Assembly: GCF_000716435.1 (NCBI RefSeq) | Contig: NZ_JNWO01000005.1 | Span: 124,001-188,000, forward strand | Reading direction: 5' to 3' | DNA: 64,000 nucleotides | Source of the DNA: Streptomyces xylophagus | Lineage (GTDB): Bacteria; Actinomycetota; Actinomycetes; Streptomycetales; Streptomycetaceae | Shown: piece by piece, positions 53,824 through 63,046 of the stretch | Layout: the number at the start of each line of letters is the position of its first letter | Position numbering within the stretch: the stretch's first letter is position 1 | Position numbers and translations under genes: made by a program | The notes under the pieces: generated by a model | What the model was told of the DNA's origin: nothing | The model's input: only the letters and a program-made list of their open reading frames with translations | Database searches by the model: none

Positions 53824-56487
53824 TCAGGCGGCCACCCCCTCCACCAGCGCACTGCGCAGCCGACGCGCCTGCACGACCAGCCGGGACGAGCCGCCCCGGG
53901 CCGCCGTCTGCGCCAGATGCGGCAGCTCACCACGGGCCCCGGACCGCTCCGCGCATTCGGCGGCCACGGCGAGAAGGTCCCCGAGTCCACGCGTCTGGGC
54001 GGGCTTGGCGTCGCCATCGAGGTCGGCGAGTAGCGCGGTCACGGTGTGGCGGAGGATCCCCCATATGGTCGCGTTCGCCCCGGTGACCGCCCCTGTCCGC
54101 ACCGACTCGGCGAGCCGCGACGGCTTCACTGCCCCGCTCCGCACCAGCTCCCCGAGATCCGTGCCCAGCCGATTCACGTCCAACTGTCCACGCGCCGCGA
54201 GCACCAGCAACGCGTCCACCGCGGCGAGCCGATCCTCGGGGTGCCGCGCGCCGAGACCGTACGCCAGACACAGGTGCGTGGCCTCACCGGCCGCACCGTC
54301 GGACTCGGCCAGCAGCGGGAGTACGGCGGCTGCGCCCCGGGTGCCGTCCAGGGCGACGGCGGACACGTCCCGCACCAGCCGTGCCGCCACCAGCTCGCGA
54401 CGCTCGGGGAGTATCGCGAGCCAGTTCCGCTGCATGTCCCGGTTCCAGTGGTAGCAGTACCACCGCTCGCCGTAGGCAGTCACCGGGCGGCCCAGCGCGC
54501 GGAACTCCGCCGGGAAGTCCTCCTGGAGATCGAGGAGTTCACCGAGCTCCAGCACGATGCGCACCCCGGCCGTCCGTCGCCTGCTCAGGGGCAGCGTGGG
54601 GCCCTCGGAGGTCAGCCAGTGGGCCAGCCGGGTACCTTCCGTCGTGCCGAGAGCCTCCGCTCGCCCGGCGGCAGCGGCCGCCGCCGCCCGGTCCCCGCGG
54701 CGCACCCGGAGCAGGGCCTGCGCGAAGTCGGCGGTCGAGACGCGTGCGCCCAGGCGCCGGTAGGTGTCCAGCCGGTCCACCAACTCGTCCGGCTCCAGCA
54801 GTCCCGTGCTCCAGCTCGGAGTCGACAACAGGAACGGCAGCGGCTCCGCGCGGAGCCGGTACGCCACCTCCCACAGCCGGGCGTCGAAGGCCCGGGACAG
54901 TGCGCTGTGCCCGCACTCCCGGGACCGGTGACCCTGTTGCATCCCGTCGTGGAGCGTGGCGGTGCGCACCTTGCCCCGGAGGGTGGCCAGGAGGAGGTCG
55001 AGCGCGTGCTCGACGCTGCCGAAGCTGTGGTGCGACCTGCTGAAGTGGTCGTCCGCACGCTGGACATAGTCGGGATCGGCGCTCTCCCACCAACGGCGCG
55101 CGACCACCGGCCCCAACGCCTCCACCAGAGTGTCCCGGTCCCGGTACGCATGGCGGACCAGTCCGTCCAGCGCGCGCTCGAACGCCGCTACGTCACCTTC
55201 GGTCGCCAGCAACACCCCCAGTTCCTCGGCGAGTTCGACCGCCGACTCGGGCGCCGGTGCCAGACGGGCCGGCTCCGGTGCCGGAGGAAGCACCTCTTCG
55301 TACACCATCGACGTCGCCGTCAGCGGCACGGCGCCCAGCGTCTCGACCGCACGCGCACGCAGGGCGGGAACCAACTGCTCTGCCGCTGTGGCCAGTTCGG
55401 CCCGCACATCGGAGGAGTCGAGCTTCTTGACGTGCCGTTCGACCAGCTTCAGCGCCCGCTCCTGCACTTCCGCGTCCTCGTGCGCGAAGGCTTGCGCGAG
55501 GGCGGGCAGCACGTCGGCGGCGGCCGAGGCGTCCCGCGCCAGCACCTTCCCCAGCAGCACGAGCTGGGCCCGGACGAGCTTCTTCTCGGTGCGGAACAGG
55601 ACCGCGTCGGACATCTCCGCCAGCCGACGCGCCGTCAACTCCCCGTCCAGAGCCAGCGAACCGAGCACCGACTGGGCGTGCGACGCCACCATGGACACCG
55701 CGTCCGAGGCGAGCGCCAGCCAGTCGGCGATCCGCTCCCGCTCCTCCTCGCGGGTCAGGGCGAGGGCCTTCAACACGCGCAGGAACACCCGGTTGTCCAA
55801 GGTCGTACCGCCCCGGAGCAACCGGGCCACGCATGAGTCCACAGTCGCCTTCCGGTCCAGGGTCCCTTCGGCGGTGAGCAGGGCGAGCGCGTCGACCCAG
55901 TTGTTCGGGCCCTCGGTCGAGGTCCACTCCAGTGCGCTGCCGATGTCATCCGTCTCGAAGACCGCGGCCACCAGCTCCGCGAGATGCGGGTCCTTGCGCA
56001 GCCTCTCGAGCAGGGTGTTCCCGCGCTGCCAAATGCTGCCGTTGTGCTGCACCCAGCCCCGCACATAGGCGTCCGTCGTCGGCACCGGGCAGCCGGAGAG
56101 CCGCACCAGACCGGCCATCAGCTCGTACGGCACGTCGGCGGAGGCCGGGCGCGCGGCCAGGCGCTGCGTCACGTCGGCGAGCCAGGCCGTGTCGCGGTCG
56201 CCCAGGATGTGGATCAGCAGCCCCGGGGACGACTGCGACCAGCGCATGTCGGTGGCGGCGATCCAGGCCGCCGCGGCTGCCGCCCCTGTCTCGCAGGCGG
56301 TCCCGGCCGCGTGCAGAGCCGGATAGGCACGGCGGGACGGCTCCTCCCACGGTGCCTTGCGCAGCTCCTTGCGGAGGTCCTTCAACTCCGGCAGGAACGC
56401 ACGCCGTTCGGTGTCCGTCAGCCCGTCGAGCAGCCCCACCGCCTCGGCCGTCCGGCCCGCCCGCACCGCTTCCATCAGCGAACTCAT
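53824..56487 (-). CDS. Large helical-repeat protein paired with SWIM gene (DUF6493-like)
   Basis: Soluble protein of 887 aa, almost wholly alpha-helical by composition, with HEAT-like stretches (for example LALTREEERERIADWLALASDAVSMVASHAQSVLG and LPALAQAFAHEDAEVQERALKLVERHVKKL). No catalytic motif seen. I recall such SWIM partners as DUF6493, with moderate certainty. ATG at 56487 overlaps the SWIM gene's stop by 4 bp, so the two are co-translated and probably interact. The frame continues upstream inside the SWIM gene and is rejected there. Confidence 0.85.
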   Translation of the reverse strand: MSSLMEAVRAGRTAEAVGLLDGLTDTERRAFLPELKDLRKELRKAPWEEPSRRAYPALHAAGTACETGAAAAAAWIAATDMRWSQSSPGLLIHILGDRDTAWLADVTQRLAARPASADVPYELMAGLVRLSGCPVPTTDAYVRGWVQHNGSIWQRGNTLLERLRKDPHLAELVAAVFETDDIGSALEWTSTEGPNNWVDALALLTAEGTLDRKATVDSCVARLLRGGTTLDNRVFLRVLKALALTREEERERIADWLALASDAVSMVASHAQSVLGSLALDGELTARRLAEMSDAVLFRTEKKLVRAQLVLLGKVLARDASAAADVLPALAQAFAHEDAEVQERALKLVERHVKKLDSSDVRAELATAAEQLVPALRARAVETLGAVPLTATSMVYEEVLPPAPEPARLAPAPESAVELAEELGVLLATEGDVAAFERALDGLVRHAYRDRDTLVEALGPVVARRWWESADPDYVQRADDHFSRSHHSFGSVEHALDLLLATLRGKVRTATLHDGMQQGHRSRECGHSALSRAFDARLWEVAYRLRAEPLPFLLSTPSWSTGLLEPDELVDRLDTYRRLGARVSTADFAQALLRVRRGDRAAAAAAAGRAEALGTTEGTRLAHWLTSEGPTLPLSRRRTAGVRIVLELGELLDLQEDFPAEFRALGRPVTAYGERWYCYHWNRDMQRNWLAILPERRELVAARLVRDVSAVALDGTRGAAAVLPLLAESDGAAGEATHLCLAYGLGARHPEDRLAAVDALLVLAARGQLDVNRLGTDLGELVRSGAVKPSRLAESVRTGAVTGANATIWGILRHTVTALLADLDGDAKPAQTRGLGDLLAVAAECAERSGARGELPHLAQTAARGGSSRLVVQARRLRSALVEGVAA

Positions 56488-57911
56488 CGCACACCCCCGT
56501 CGACCCGCACCATGTCCTGATCCGCGTCCCGGATCGTGTTCTGCTCCGTCGCGGCGCCCCGCTTCACCATCCGCACCGCCAGCGCGTGCTTGCACGGCCC
56601 GCGCCCGCCCCGGTACTTCGCCCACCACACGCAGCTGCAACTCAGCACCCCCGCCTCGTCACGCACCCGGTGCACATGACCGTCCTCGGCGGTCACCGTC
56701 CCGATCGCGCCCTCCAGGGTCACCGCACCTGCGGCCACCAGCGCGCGAGCCGAACGGAGCCGCGGATTGTGGCGCTCCACGCGCTGCGCGTCGTAGGGCA
56801 GTTCACGGTGGAAGTAGGCCGCCTCCGCCGTGTCGTAGCCGACGCGCCCCGAAGTGCCCAGCCGGACCAGGGCGGCACGCACCCGCTCGGGCGTCAGCCC
56901 CGAGGAGGCGGCCAGGTCGGCGACGTCGATGCGGGGCTCCCATGCCAGCAGCACGGCGATCAACTCGGCGTCCTCGCCCGCCTCGTCGGCGGTGAGCGCG
57001 TCCAGGACCCCGCCCTCGCCGGAGAATCCGCGCGACGCGTCCGGCGACAGCGTGAGGGTGAGCCGCATGCCCGGCAGGACGGCCTCCCACGCACCGGCCG
57101 TTGCGTCGGCACCGATGACGGAGGGGCCGTAGATGCGCAGGGCCGTCGCGTGGCGCAGGACCCGCTGGAGGGCGATGAGGCGCTCCGGGCCCGGCAGGCA
57201 GACCGCGCCCGGTACGGGGCGGGTGGTGGGGCGCAGGCCGCGGCCCGCCGGTACGACCCAGCGCGGTCCGCTCGCGGCGCCACGAGCGCCGCCCTTCGGC
57301 AGCGAGCGCAGGAACCGGACCGCCTCCGCCGCGGGCAGCTCGGCCCGCAGGTCGAAGCCGGCCGCTATGACCTGGGCTTCCGCGAAGCCGCGCAGCCAGC
57401 GGTCCGGGAGTGGCACCTTCTTCTCCACCACCGGGCCGTCCAGCGTGGTCACGGCCAACTCCTCGGGGCCGACCCGGAGATGGAGCGGATCGTCCGAGCC
57501 GATCCGGGACAGGGCCTCGCGCAGCGGGTTGTTGACGTCGACGTTCGTCGTGCCGTGGCCCACCTCGTCGCCGTCGAGACCGGGGCCGAGGACGTCCAGT
57601 CGCGCGTACACCCCGCCGCAGCCCGAGAAGGACTCGAAGCGGAGCCGGTCGCCGCCGGCCGTCACCACCGGGTCGAGCGAGGAGGGGAGTTGGCGCTGGT
57701 AGTAGCGCGTGGCCGCCACGTCGGCCACCGCGAGCAGCGCCGCCGAGGCCACCTGAGGGGAGGTCAGGAAGCCCGCGAAGAAGCGCGGATGGTCGGTGAC
57801 ACCCGAAGGAGTCGCACCCTGTGAGGTCTCGAGGCCCAGGCGCCGCTCACCCGCCGACGACTCCAGCACGGAGGGTCGGCGATAGGTCACGGCCTGCAAA
57901 GATCGCGTCAT
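56484..57911 (-). CDS. SWIM zinc-finger protein
   Basis: Protein of 475 aa. The SWIM motif is near the C terminus: VLSCSCVWWAKYRGGRGPCKHALAV, the C-x-C-x(n)-C-x-H pattern that binds zinc and usually contacts nucleic acid or protein. The N-terminal part is unassigned, with a winged-helix-like segment DVADLAASSGLTPERVRAALVRLGTSGRVGYD near residue 320. The ATG at 57911 is preceded by TACGGT at 6 nt, suggesting a leaderless transcript. First gene of a two-gene operon with the helical protein. Confidence 0.9.
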   Translation of the reverse strand: MTRSLQAVTYRRPSVLESSAGERRLGLETSQGATPSGVTDHPRFFAGFLTSPQVASAALLAVADVAATRYYQRQLPSSLDPVVTAGGDRLRFESFSGCGGVYARLDVLGPGLDGDEVGHGTTNVDVNNPLREALSRIGSDDPLHLRVGPEELAVTTLDGPVVEKKVPLPDRWLRGFAEAQVIAAGFDLRAELPAAEAVRFLRSLPKGGARGAASGPRWVVPAGRGLRPTTRPVPGAVCLPGPERLIALQRVLRHATALRIYGPSVIGADATAGAWEAVLPGMRLTLTLSPDASRGFSGEGGVLDALTADEAGEDAELIAVLLAWEPRIDVADLAASSGLTPERVRAALVRLGTSGRVGYDTAEAAYFHRELPYDAQRVERHNPRLRSARALVAAGAVTLEGAIGTVTAEDGHVHRVRDEAGVLSCSCVWWAKYRGGRGPCKHALAVRMVKRGAATEQNTIRDADQDMVRVDGGVR

Positions 57912-57998
57912 GGAAAAACCGTAGAGGCGACCACTGACAATCGGCCCTGACCTGCGAAAACGCGGTCCGCGAAGGGGTGTTGGGGCGCCGCTGCACAT

Positions 57999-58031
57999 GC
58001 CGCGCACCGGGGGATGACGCCGGTGCGCGGC
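57999..58031 (-). terminator. Terminator hairpin after phoD
   Basis: Perfect 12-bp arms GCCGCGCACCGG (57999-58010) and CCGGTGCGCGGC (58020-58031) with a 9-nt loop, 22 bp beyond the phoD stop on the minus strand and upstream of the SWIM gene. Confidence 0.75.
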
Positions 58032-58052
58032 CCACGTACGAGGGTAGTGGAG

Positions 58053-59636
58053 TTACTGGCCGACCCGTCCCGGCTGCAGCGTCTGCGTGAACAGCACGGT
58101 GCCGTCCTGCTCGCGCAGACGCACCGTCAGTTCCCCGCTGTGGCCGTCGATGTCGACCTCGCCGAAGAACTGGTAGCCCTGGGCCGGCGACACGTTCGCC
58201 ACGGTCGGGGCCTTCACGAACACCCGCTCCGGACCGAACGTGTTGTCGAGGTCGTTGGCCGGGAAGGCGCCCGCGTTCAGCGGACCGGAGACGAACTCCC
58301 AGAACGGCTCGAAGTCGGTGAACGCGGCCCGCGAGGGCTGGTAGTGCTGGGCGGACGTGTGGTGCACGTCGGCCGTCAGCCATACGGTGCCGGTGATCCG
58401 CCGGTGCTTGATGTACCGCAGCAGTTCGGCGATCTGCAGCTCACGCCCGAGCGGCGCGCCCGGGTCGCCCTGCGCGACGGCCTCGATGTTCGCCTTGCCC
58501 TCGGTGGCGTCGGGCACGACCAGACCGAGCGGCATGCCGGCGGCGATCACCTTCCACACCGCACGCGAGCGCGACAACTCCCGCTTGAGCCAATCCAGTT
58601 GCTCACGGCCGAGGATGCCCTGCGGGTCCACGGTCTGGTTGTCGGGCGAGTTGGCGTTGCGGTAGGTCCGCATGTCCAGGACGAACACGTCGAGCAGCGG
58701 ACCGTGCCGCATCACACGCTGGACCCGGCCCTCCTTCGCGCCCGGCCGCAGCGTCGAGATCGGGAAGTACTCGCTGAACGCACGCCGGGCGCGCACCGCC
58801 ATGACGTCGACGTTCTTCTCCGTGTAGCGGGTGTCGGAGGCGGCGATCACCTCGCCCGGGTACCAGTTGTTGCGCACCTCGTGGTCGTCCCACTGGATGA
58901 TCGACGGAACCTGGGCGTTGAAGCGCTTGAGGTTCTCGTCGAGCAGGTTGTAGCGGAAGTTGCCGCGGAACTCGGCCAGGGTCTCGGCGACCTTGGACTT
59001 CTCCTCCGTGGTGACGTTCCGGTACAGGCTGCCGTCGGGCAGCGCCTGGGTCGCCGTGATCGGACCGTCGGCGTAGATGTTGTCGCCGCTGCACACGAAG
59101 AAGTCCGGGTCGAGCCTGGCCATCGCGTCGTAGATGCGGTAGCCGCCGAGGTCGGGGTTGATGCCCCAGCCCTGCCCCGCCAGGTCACCGGACCACAGGA
59201 ACCGCACACCCCGCCGCCCGGTCGGCACCGTACGGAACGTACCGGCGACCGGCTCGCCCGTACGACGCGGGTCGTCGGGGTCGGCGAGCAGGACCCGGTA
59301 GTGGATCTGCTGCCCCGAGGGCAGCCCGCGCAGCCGGGTCGTACCCGTGAAGTCGGTGTCCGGGCCGAGCAGCGGACCGTGCCACCGGTGCGGATTGCGG
59401 AACGACTCGGTGGCCGAGGTCTCCACGATCATCCGAGCCGGGCGGTCCGAACGCACCCACACCAGGCCGGAGTCGGAGGTCACGTCCCCCGCCTGCACGC
59501 CCCAGCCGGCCTTGGGGCGCCCCGACAGGGCGAGGGCCGGTGCCGCGCCGAGGGCGACGGGCACGGTCAGGGCCGCCGACGCGGCCAGAGAGCCGCGCAG
59601 AACACTGCGGCGGCCGGGGAACGGACGATGCGACAT
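58053..59636 (-). CDS. phoD: Tat-exported PhoD-type alkaline phosphatase
   Basis: Secreted phosphodiesterase/alkaline phosphatase (527 aa). The Tat signal has GRRSVLRG then a hydrophobic stretch to about residue 37. PhoD_N domain at about 45-135 (AGDVTSDSGLVWVRSDRPARM), metallophosphatase domain at 145-480 with FVCSGDNIYADGP, IIQWDDHEVRNNW and WLTADVHHTSAQ. It uses Fe/Ca at the active site in known members and is usually phosphate-regulated. ATG at 59636 follows GGAGG at 9 nt. No obvious PHO box was seen upstream by eye. Confidence 0.94.
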   Translation of the reverse strand: MSHRPFPGRRSVLRGSLAASAALTVPVALGAAPALALSGRPKAGWGVQAGDVTSDSGLVWVRSDRPARMIVETSATESFRNPHRWHGPLLGPDTDFTGTTRLRGLPSGQQIHYRVLLADPDDPRRTGEPVAGTFRTVPTGRRGVRFLWSGDLAGQGWGINPDLGGYRIYDAMARLDPDFFVCSGDNIYADGPITATQALPDGSLYRNVTTEEKSKVAETLAEFRGNFRYNLLDENLKRFNAQVPSIIQWDDHEVRNNWYPGEVIAASDTRYTEKNVDVMAVRARRAFSEYFPISTLRPGAKEGRVQRVMRHGPLLDVFVLDMRTYRNANSPDNQTVDPQGILGREQLDWLKRELSRSRAVWKVIAAGMPLGLVVPDATEGKANIEAVAQGDPGAPLGRELQIAELLRYIKHRRITGTVWLTADVHHTSAQHYQPSRAAFTDFEPFWEFVSGPLNAGAFPANDLDNTFGPERVFVKAPTVANVSPAQGYQFFGEVDIDGHSGELTVRLREQDGTVLFTQTLQPGRVGQ

Positions 59637-59761
59637 GGGGTTGCGCCTCCACTGAGGGGATGCGGTCAGGGTGCACTGCCACAACTACGGGTACACCGCA
59701 GCGCAGACGGAAACCACGGGTGAACAACGGAACGCGGTGACATGGGAGCCCGCGTGCGAGC

Positions 59762-61237
59762 TCAGAGTTCGTGCGCGCGTACGGCGTCGGCCATGAGACG
59801 TATGCCCGCGCCGATCCGCGCGGGAGACAGCTGCGCGTAGCCCAGGACCAGCCGTACGACCGCGTCGTCCACGCGCGCGTGTGCGTAGGCGCTGAGCGGG
59901 CGCACGGCGACACCGGCGGAGGCCGCGCGGGCCAGGAAGTCCTCCTGAGGGCCGTACTTCTCCGGCAGCTCGGCGATGACGTGCAGTCCCGCCGCGATCC
60001 CGGTCACCTCCGCTCCGGGGAAGTGCTCCTCCAGGGCGGCGACGAGGGCGTCGCGCCGCTGCCGGTAGGCGCGCTGGCAGCGGCGCAACTGGCGGTCGTA
60101 GTCGCCGCGTTCGAGGAAGCGGGCGAACAACGCCTGGTCGAGGGTCGGGTGGCCGAGGTCCATGGTCCGCTTTCGCTCGACGACCTCGTCGGCGAGGGAC
60201 TCCGGGACGAGCAGCCAGCCGAGCCGCAGCCCCGGGACGAGGGACTTGCTGACCGAGCCCGCGTAGGCGACATGCTCCGGGTCGAGTCCCTGGAGCGCAC
60301 CTACGGGGGCCCGGTCGTAGCGGAAGTCGCCGTCGTAGTCGTCCTCGAAGACCAGACCGTCCACCGACCGCGCCCAGTCGAGGAGTTGGGCGCGCCGCCG
60401 CGCGGAGTAGGCGATGCCCGTGGGGAACTGATGGGCGGGTGTGGTCACCACGACTCGTACGCCCGACGCTCGCAGTGGTGCGACCGCCAGGCCCTCCTCG
60501 TCCAGGGGCAGCGGTACGGTGCCGACGCCCGCGGCGGCGTACAGGGAGTCGTGCTGCGGGCTGCCCGGGTCCTCGACGCCGACGGTGTGTGTCCCGCGCG
60601 CATGGAGCACGAATCCGAGCAGTGCCGTCGCCTGCGCCACTCCGGAGACCACGACGAGTCGCTCCGGGTCGGCGACCACACCCCGGCGGCGCGCCAGGAG
60701 TTCCGCGAGAGCCGTACGCAACCGGGGCAGCCCGCGCGGATCGGGATAACCCAGCAGGTCGTGCGGCAACTCCGCCAGCACAGCACGCTGCGCCGCGGCC
60801 CAGGCGGCGCGCGGGAACAGCGACAGGTCCGGAGTGCCGGGCACGAAGTCGGCCCGGGCGCCGGGGGAGCGCGGCGCGAGGTCACGCGCGCGTGGCCGCG
60901 CCGCCCGCACGGAACCGCCCACCCAGGTGCCCGCGCCCCGGCCGCTGCGCAGATAACCCTCCGCCGTCAACTGCTCGTACGCCTCGGTGACCAGCCCCCG
61001 CGACACCCCGAGGTCGGCCGCCAGGTCCCGGCTCGACGGCAGCCGGGTGTCCGGCGCCAGCCGCCCCGAACGCACCGCCTCGCGCAGCGCCGCCTGAAGC
61101 GAGCGGCCACGCGTGCGTGCCGGTGCCGAGGCGGCGGGCAGCAGCAACTCCCAGGCGGCGGAACCCGTCAGACCCTCCGTCTCGGCCAGACCTTCCGGCT
61201 CGATCGGCCCCTCCGGATTGGTCCGCGATGACGTCAT
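59762..61237 (-). CDS. MocR-type GntR/aminotransferase regulator (PdxR-like)
   Basis: Chimeric regulator (491 aa). The N-terminal GntR winged helix (about 45-115, SLQAALREAVRSGRLAPDTRLPSSRDLAADLGVSRGLVTEAYEQL) is fused to an aminotransferase-fold domain (about 135-490). The PLP Lys is in GSVSKSLVPGLRLGWL, and VFEDDYDGDFRYDRAPVGAL is the conserved loop. PdxR-type members sense PLP and control its synthesis, but no pdxS/pdxT is nearby. ATG at 61237 is chosen; the frame extends to 61324 without support. It is the last chromosomal gene before the integrated element. Confidence 0.9.
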   Translation of the reverse strand: MTSSRTNPEGPIEPEGLAETEGLTGSAAWELLLPAASAPARTRGRSLQAALREAVRSGRLAPDTRLPSSRDLAADLGVSRGLVTEAYEQLTAEGYLRSGRGAGTWVGGSVRAARPRARDLAPRSPGARADFVPGTPDLSLFPRAAWAAAQRAVLAELPHDLLGYPDPRGLPRLRTALAELLARRRGVVADPERLVVVSGVAQATALLGFVLHARGTHTVGVEDPGSPQHDSLYAAAGVGTVPLPLDEEGLAVAPLRASGVRVVVTTPAHQFPTGIAYSARRRAQLLDWARSVDGLVFEDDYDGDFRYDRAPVGALQGLDPEHVAYAGSVSKSLVPGLRLGWLLVPESLADEVVERKRTMDLGHPTLDQALFARFLERGDYDRQLRRCQRAYRQRRDALVAALEEHFPGAEVTGIAAGLHVIAELPEKYGPQEDFLARAASAGVAVRPLSAYAHARVDDAVVRLVLGYAQLSPARIGAGIRLMADAVRAHEL

Positions 61238-61268
61238 GGAAGTGGACCTTATGTCGTCTTGCCTGGTC

Positions 61269-61286
61269 CCCAGGGTCTGACCTGGG
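61269..61286. promoter_or_regulatory. Palindrome upstream of the MocR-type gene
   Basis: CCCAGG-GTCTGA-CCTGGG, perfect 6-bp arms, 32 bp upstream of the MocR start. On the plus strand it is followed by CTTTT. It may be an operator, or a terminator for plus-strand transcription; either is tentative. Confidence 0.3.
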
Positions 61287-61346
61287 CTTTTCCAAGTCCG
61301 TGATACCTCGCCGATACTGATCATGGCCTGTGACCAGGGAGTTCAG

Positions 61347-62597
61347 TCACTTTCCGCCCTCAATGGACCTGAGGTGGGGACGGTCGGCGGGGGTCTCGTC
61401 AGCGGTTGGTGCACCCAGCCGCCGAGCCGCCGCAACCTGCCTCGCGGCGGCTGCCTGAGAGCCCGGCATGACGTGGGCGTACGTGTTGAGCATGAGGGTC
61501 ACGGAGTGGCCCGTTCGCTCGGCGACGACCTTGACCGGGATGCCCGCCGCCAGCCAGGTGGAGACCATCGTGTGCCGGAGCCCGTGAAGCGTGATGCGCG
61601 GGATCAGGTCCTCACCCAGGTCGCGTTGGCACCGTTCCACGGCCCGGATGAACCAGGCCGTCACGTTTCCGGGACTGTGCCGCTCCCCGTTCTCATCGCC
61701 GAAGACCGGTGCGGGGTCCCGGGCGAGCCCGAGGTGAAGGCCACCCCGCCTCGCCCGCCAGGTTCGGAGAAGCGCCACGGTCTCGTCGTCGAGGGCCACG
61801 GCGCGGGAACGGCGGGTCTTGGTGGGCGCGATCACAGGCTTGCGCCCCGGGCCGGGTATGGCACTCCGCCGCACGACGACGACGTCCCCGCTGACGTCGC
61901 GCCAGTCCAGGGCGAGCAGCTCACCGCGCCTCATGCCCGTCGCGGCGGCGAAGCGCCACAACGAGGCGTGTTCGGTGTCGTGTTCGTCCGCCCAGGTGAG
62001 GAAGCGGTTGAGCTGCTCCGGGGTCCAGGCCTTGATGGCCCCGGGGTCGTCGTCGAGCAGCGGCGGCTTGGCCTTGGTCGCGGGGTTCCGGGAGAGGAGG
62101 GGCGGCTCAGCCTCCACGGCGGCCTTGAGGGCCATGCTCATCACGGCGGCGGCGAGACGAACCGACCGCGGGGCAAGTGGCGTGCCCTGCTTGCTGCCGT
62201 TCGCCTCCAACTCGCGGTAGAAGGCGTCGATGCGAGTCGACGTCAGCTTGGCGAGCTTCTCGTCACCGAGGCGCGGTTTGATGACGACCTTGGCCATCTG
62301 GCCGTACACGCCGCGGGTGCTGGCGGAGACCCGGAGGCCGGCCAGCCACGCGTCGAGCCACTCGCCCACGGTCACCCTGCCGGGGTCGGCAAAGAGGCCG
62401 TCGTCGCTCAGCTTCATGGCCGCGCGCATGTCCTTCGCGGCCTCCGGACGGCCCTTGAACCCGCGCCGGACGACGGGCTTGCGCTCGCTCCCGACCTGGA
62501 TGGTCGCCTTCCAGTAGTACCGCTTCTCCCCGTTCCGGAGGCGGTACTCGTACACGCCACCCTCACCGGGGGAGCGGCGAGATTTTGAGGTGCTCAT
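61347..62597 (-). CDS. int: Tyrosine recombinase (integrase) of an integrative element
   Basis: Site-specific recombinase (416 aa). The N-terminal arm-binding region GEGGVYEYRLRNGEKRYYWKATIQ precedes a SAM-like core-binding domain (about 80-180) and the catalytic domain (about 195-395). Catalytic residues are visible: Arg in TGMRRGELLAL (about 219), His-x-x-Arg in LHGLRHTMVSTWL (about 336), GHSVTLML, and Tyr in NTYAHV (about 369), so it looks intact. ATG at 62597 follows GGAG. It is divergent from the HTH cassette, with the element edge presumably just beyond its 3' end. Confidence 0.96.
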   Translation of the reverse strand: MSTSKSRRSPGEGGVYEYRLRNGEKRYYWKATIQVGSERKPVVRRGFKGRPEAAKDMRAAMKLSDDGLFADPGRVTVGEWLDAWLAGLRVSASTRGVYGQMAKVVIKPRLGDEKLAKLTSTRIDAFYRELEANGSKQGTPLAPRSVRLAAAVMSMALKAAVEAEPPLLSRNPATKAKPPLLDDDPGAIKAWTPEQLNRFLTWADEHDTEHASLWRFAAATGMRRGELLALDWRDVSGDVVVVRRSAIPGPGRKPVIAPTKTRRSRAVALDDETVALLRTWRARRGGLHLGLARDPAPVFGDENGERHSPGNVTAWFIRAVERCQRDLGEDLIPRITLHGLRHTMVSTWLAAGIPVKVVAERTGHSVTLMLNTYAHVMPGSQAAAARQVAAARRLGAPTADETPADRPHLRSIEGGK

Positions 62598-62791
62598 GAC
62601 ATCTCCGTTTCCGTCGTGGTGGGAACTCTCGGTTCCCGGGTTTTCCCGACCGGGGGCAGCTGCATTGCATAGCTCCCCTGGCTCCAATTTTATACCGAGA
62701 GTCACTGAAATGACATACGGAAGGTAATCGTGACTGGTGGGAGCATGTGCGCGAAATGGCATTTGACTGTCACTCGGGGTAATATTCGGTC
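62598..62791. promoter_or_regulatory. AT-rich divergent control region of the integrative element
   Basis: The 194-bp gap between int and the HTH gene is far more AT-rich than its surroundings. GTCACT occurs at about 62700 and 62769, with CGTGACTGG between. TAATAT at 62780-62785, 6 nt before the HTH ATG, fits a leaderless promoter. This is the natural place for an int/xis switch and repressor sites. Confidence 0.5.
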
Positions 62792-63046
62792 ATGAACACG
62801 CCAATGGATCGCGCCAGGCTCGTCACGTGGATCGCCACGGGCAAGGCGCGCGAAGCCAGGGGGAACGCGGGCTGGACCGCTGGGCAGGTGGCCGAGGAGT
62901 GCGGCGTCACGCTGCGCACGGTCTACCGCTGGGAGAACGAGGCCAGGGTTCCGCGGGGTGCCGCGGCGGGGCGCTACTACGCGCTCCTCGACCGGTGGAT
63001 CAACGGCCCGGAGATGCTCACCGCCGAGAAGGGCGCCGAGCGGTGA
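62792..63046 (+). CDS. Small helix-turn-helix protein of the integrative element
   Basis: DNA-binding protein (84 aa). The helix-turn-helix is GWTAGQVAEECGVTLRTVYRWENEARVP at residues 28-55, of the XRE/homeodomain-like type. Length and position, divergent from int and first in its operon, suggest a repressor or activator of the element. It appears leaderless. Its stop overlaps the GTG of the next gene by 4 bp. Confidence 0.88.
   Translation: MNTPMDRARLVTWIATGKAREARGNAGWTAGQVAEECGVTLRTVYRWENEARVPRGAAAGRYYALLDRWINGPEMLTAEKGAER

Noticed and set aside
53781..54086. Plus-strand Pro/Arg-rich frame over the end of the helical-repeat gene
   Set aside because: Shadow composition, no ribosome site, and it overlaps the real gene's C terminus.
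61238..61346. tRNA gene as integration target beside int
   Set aside because: No cloverleaf or TTCRANYC-type box could be found in the gap by eye.
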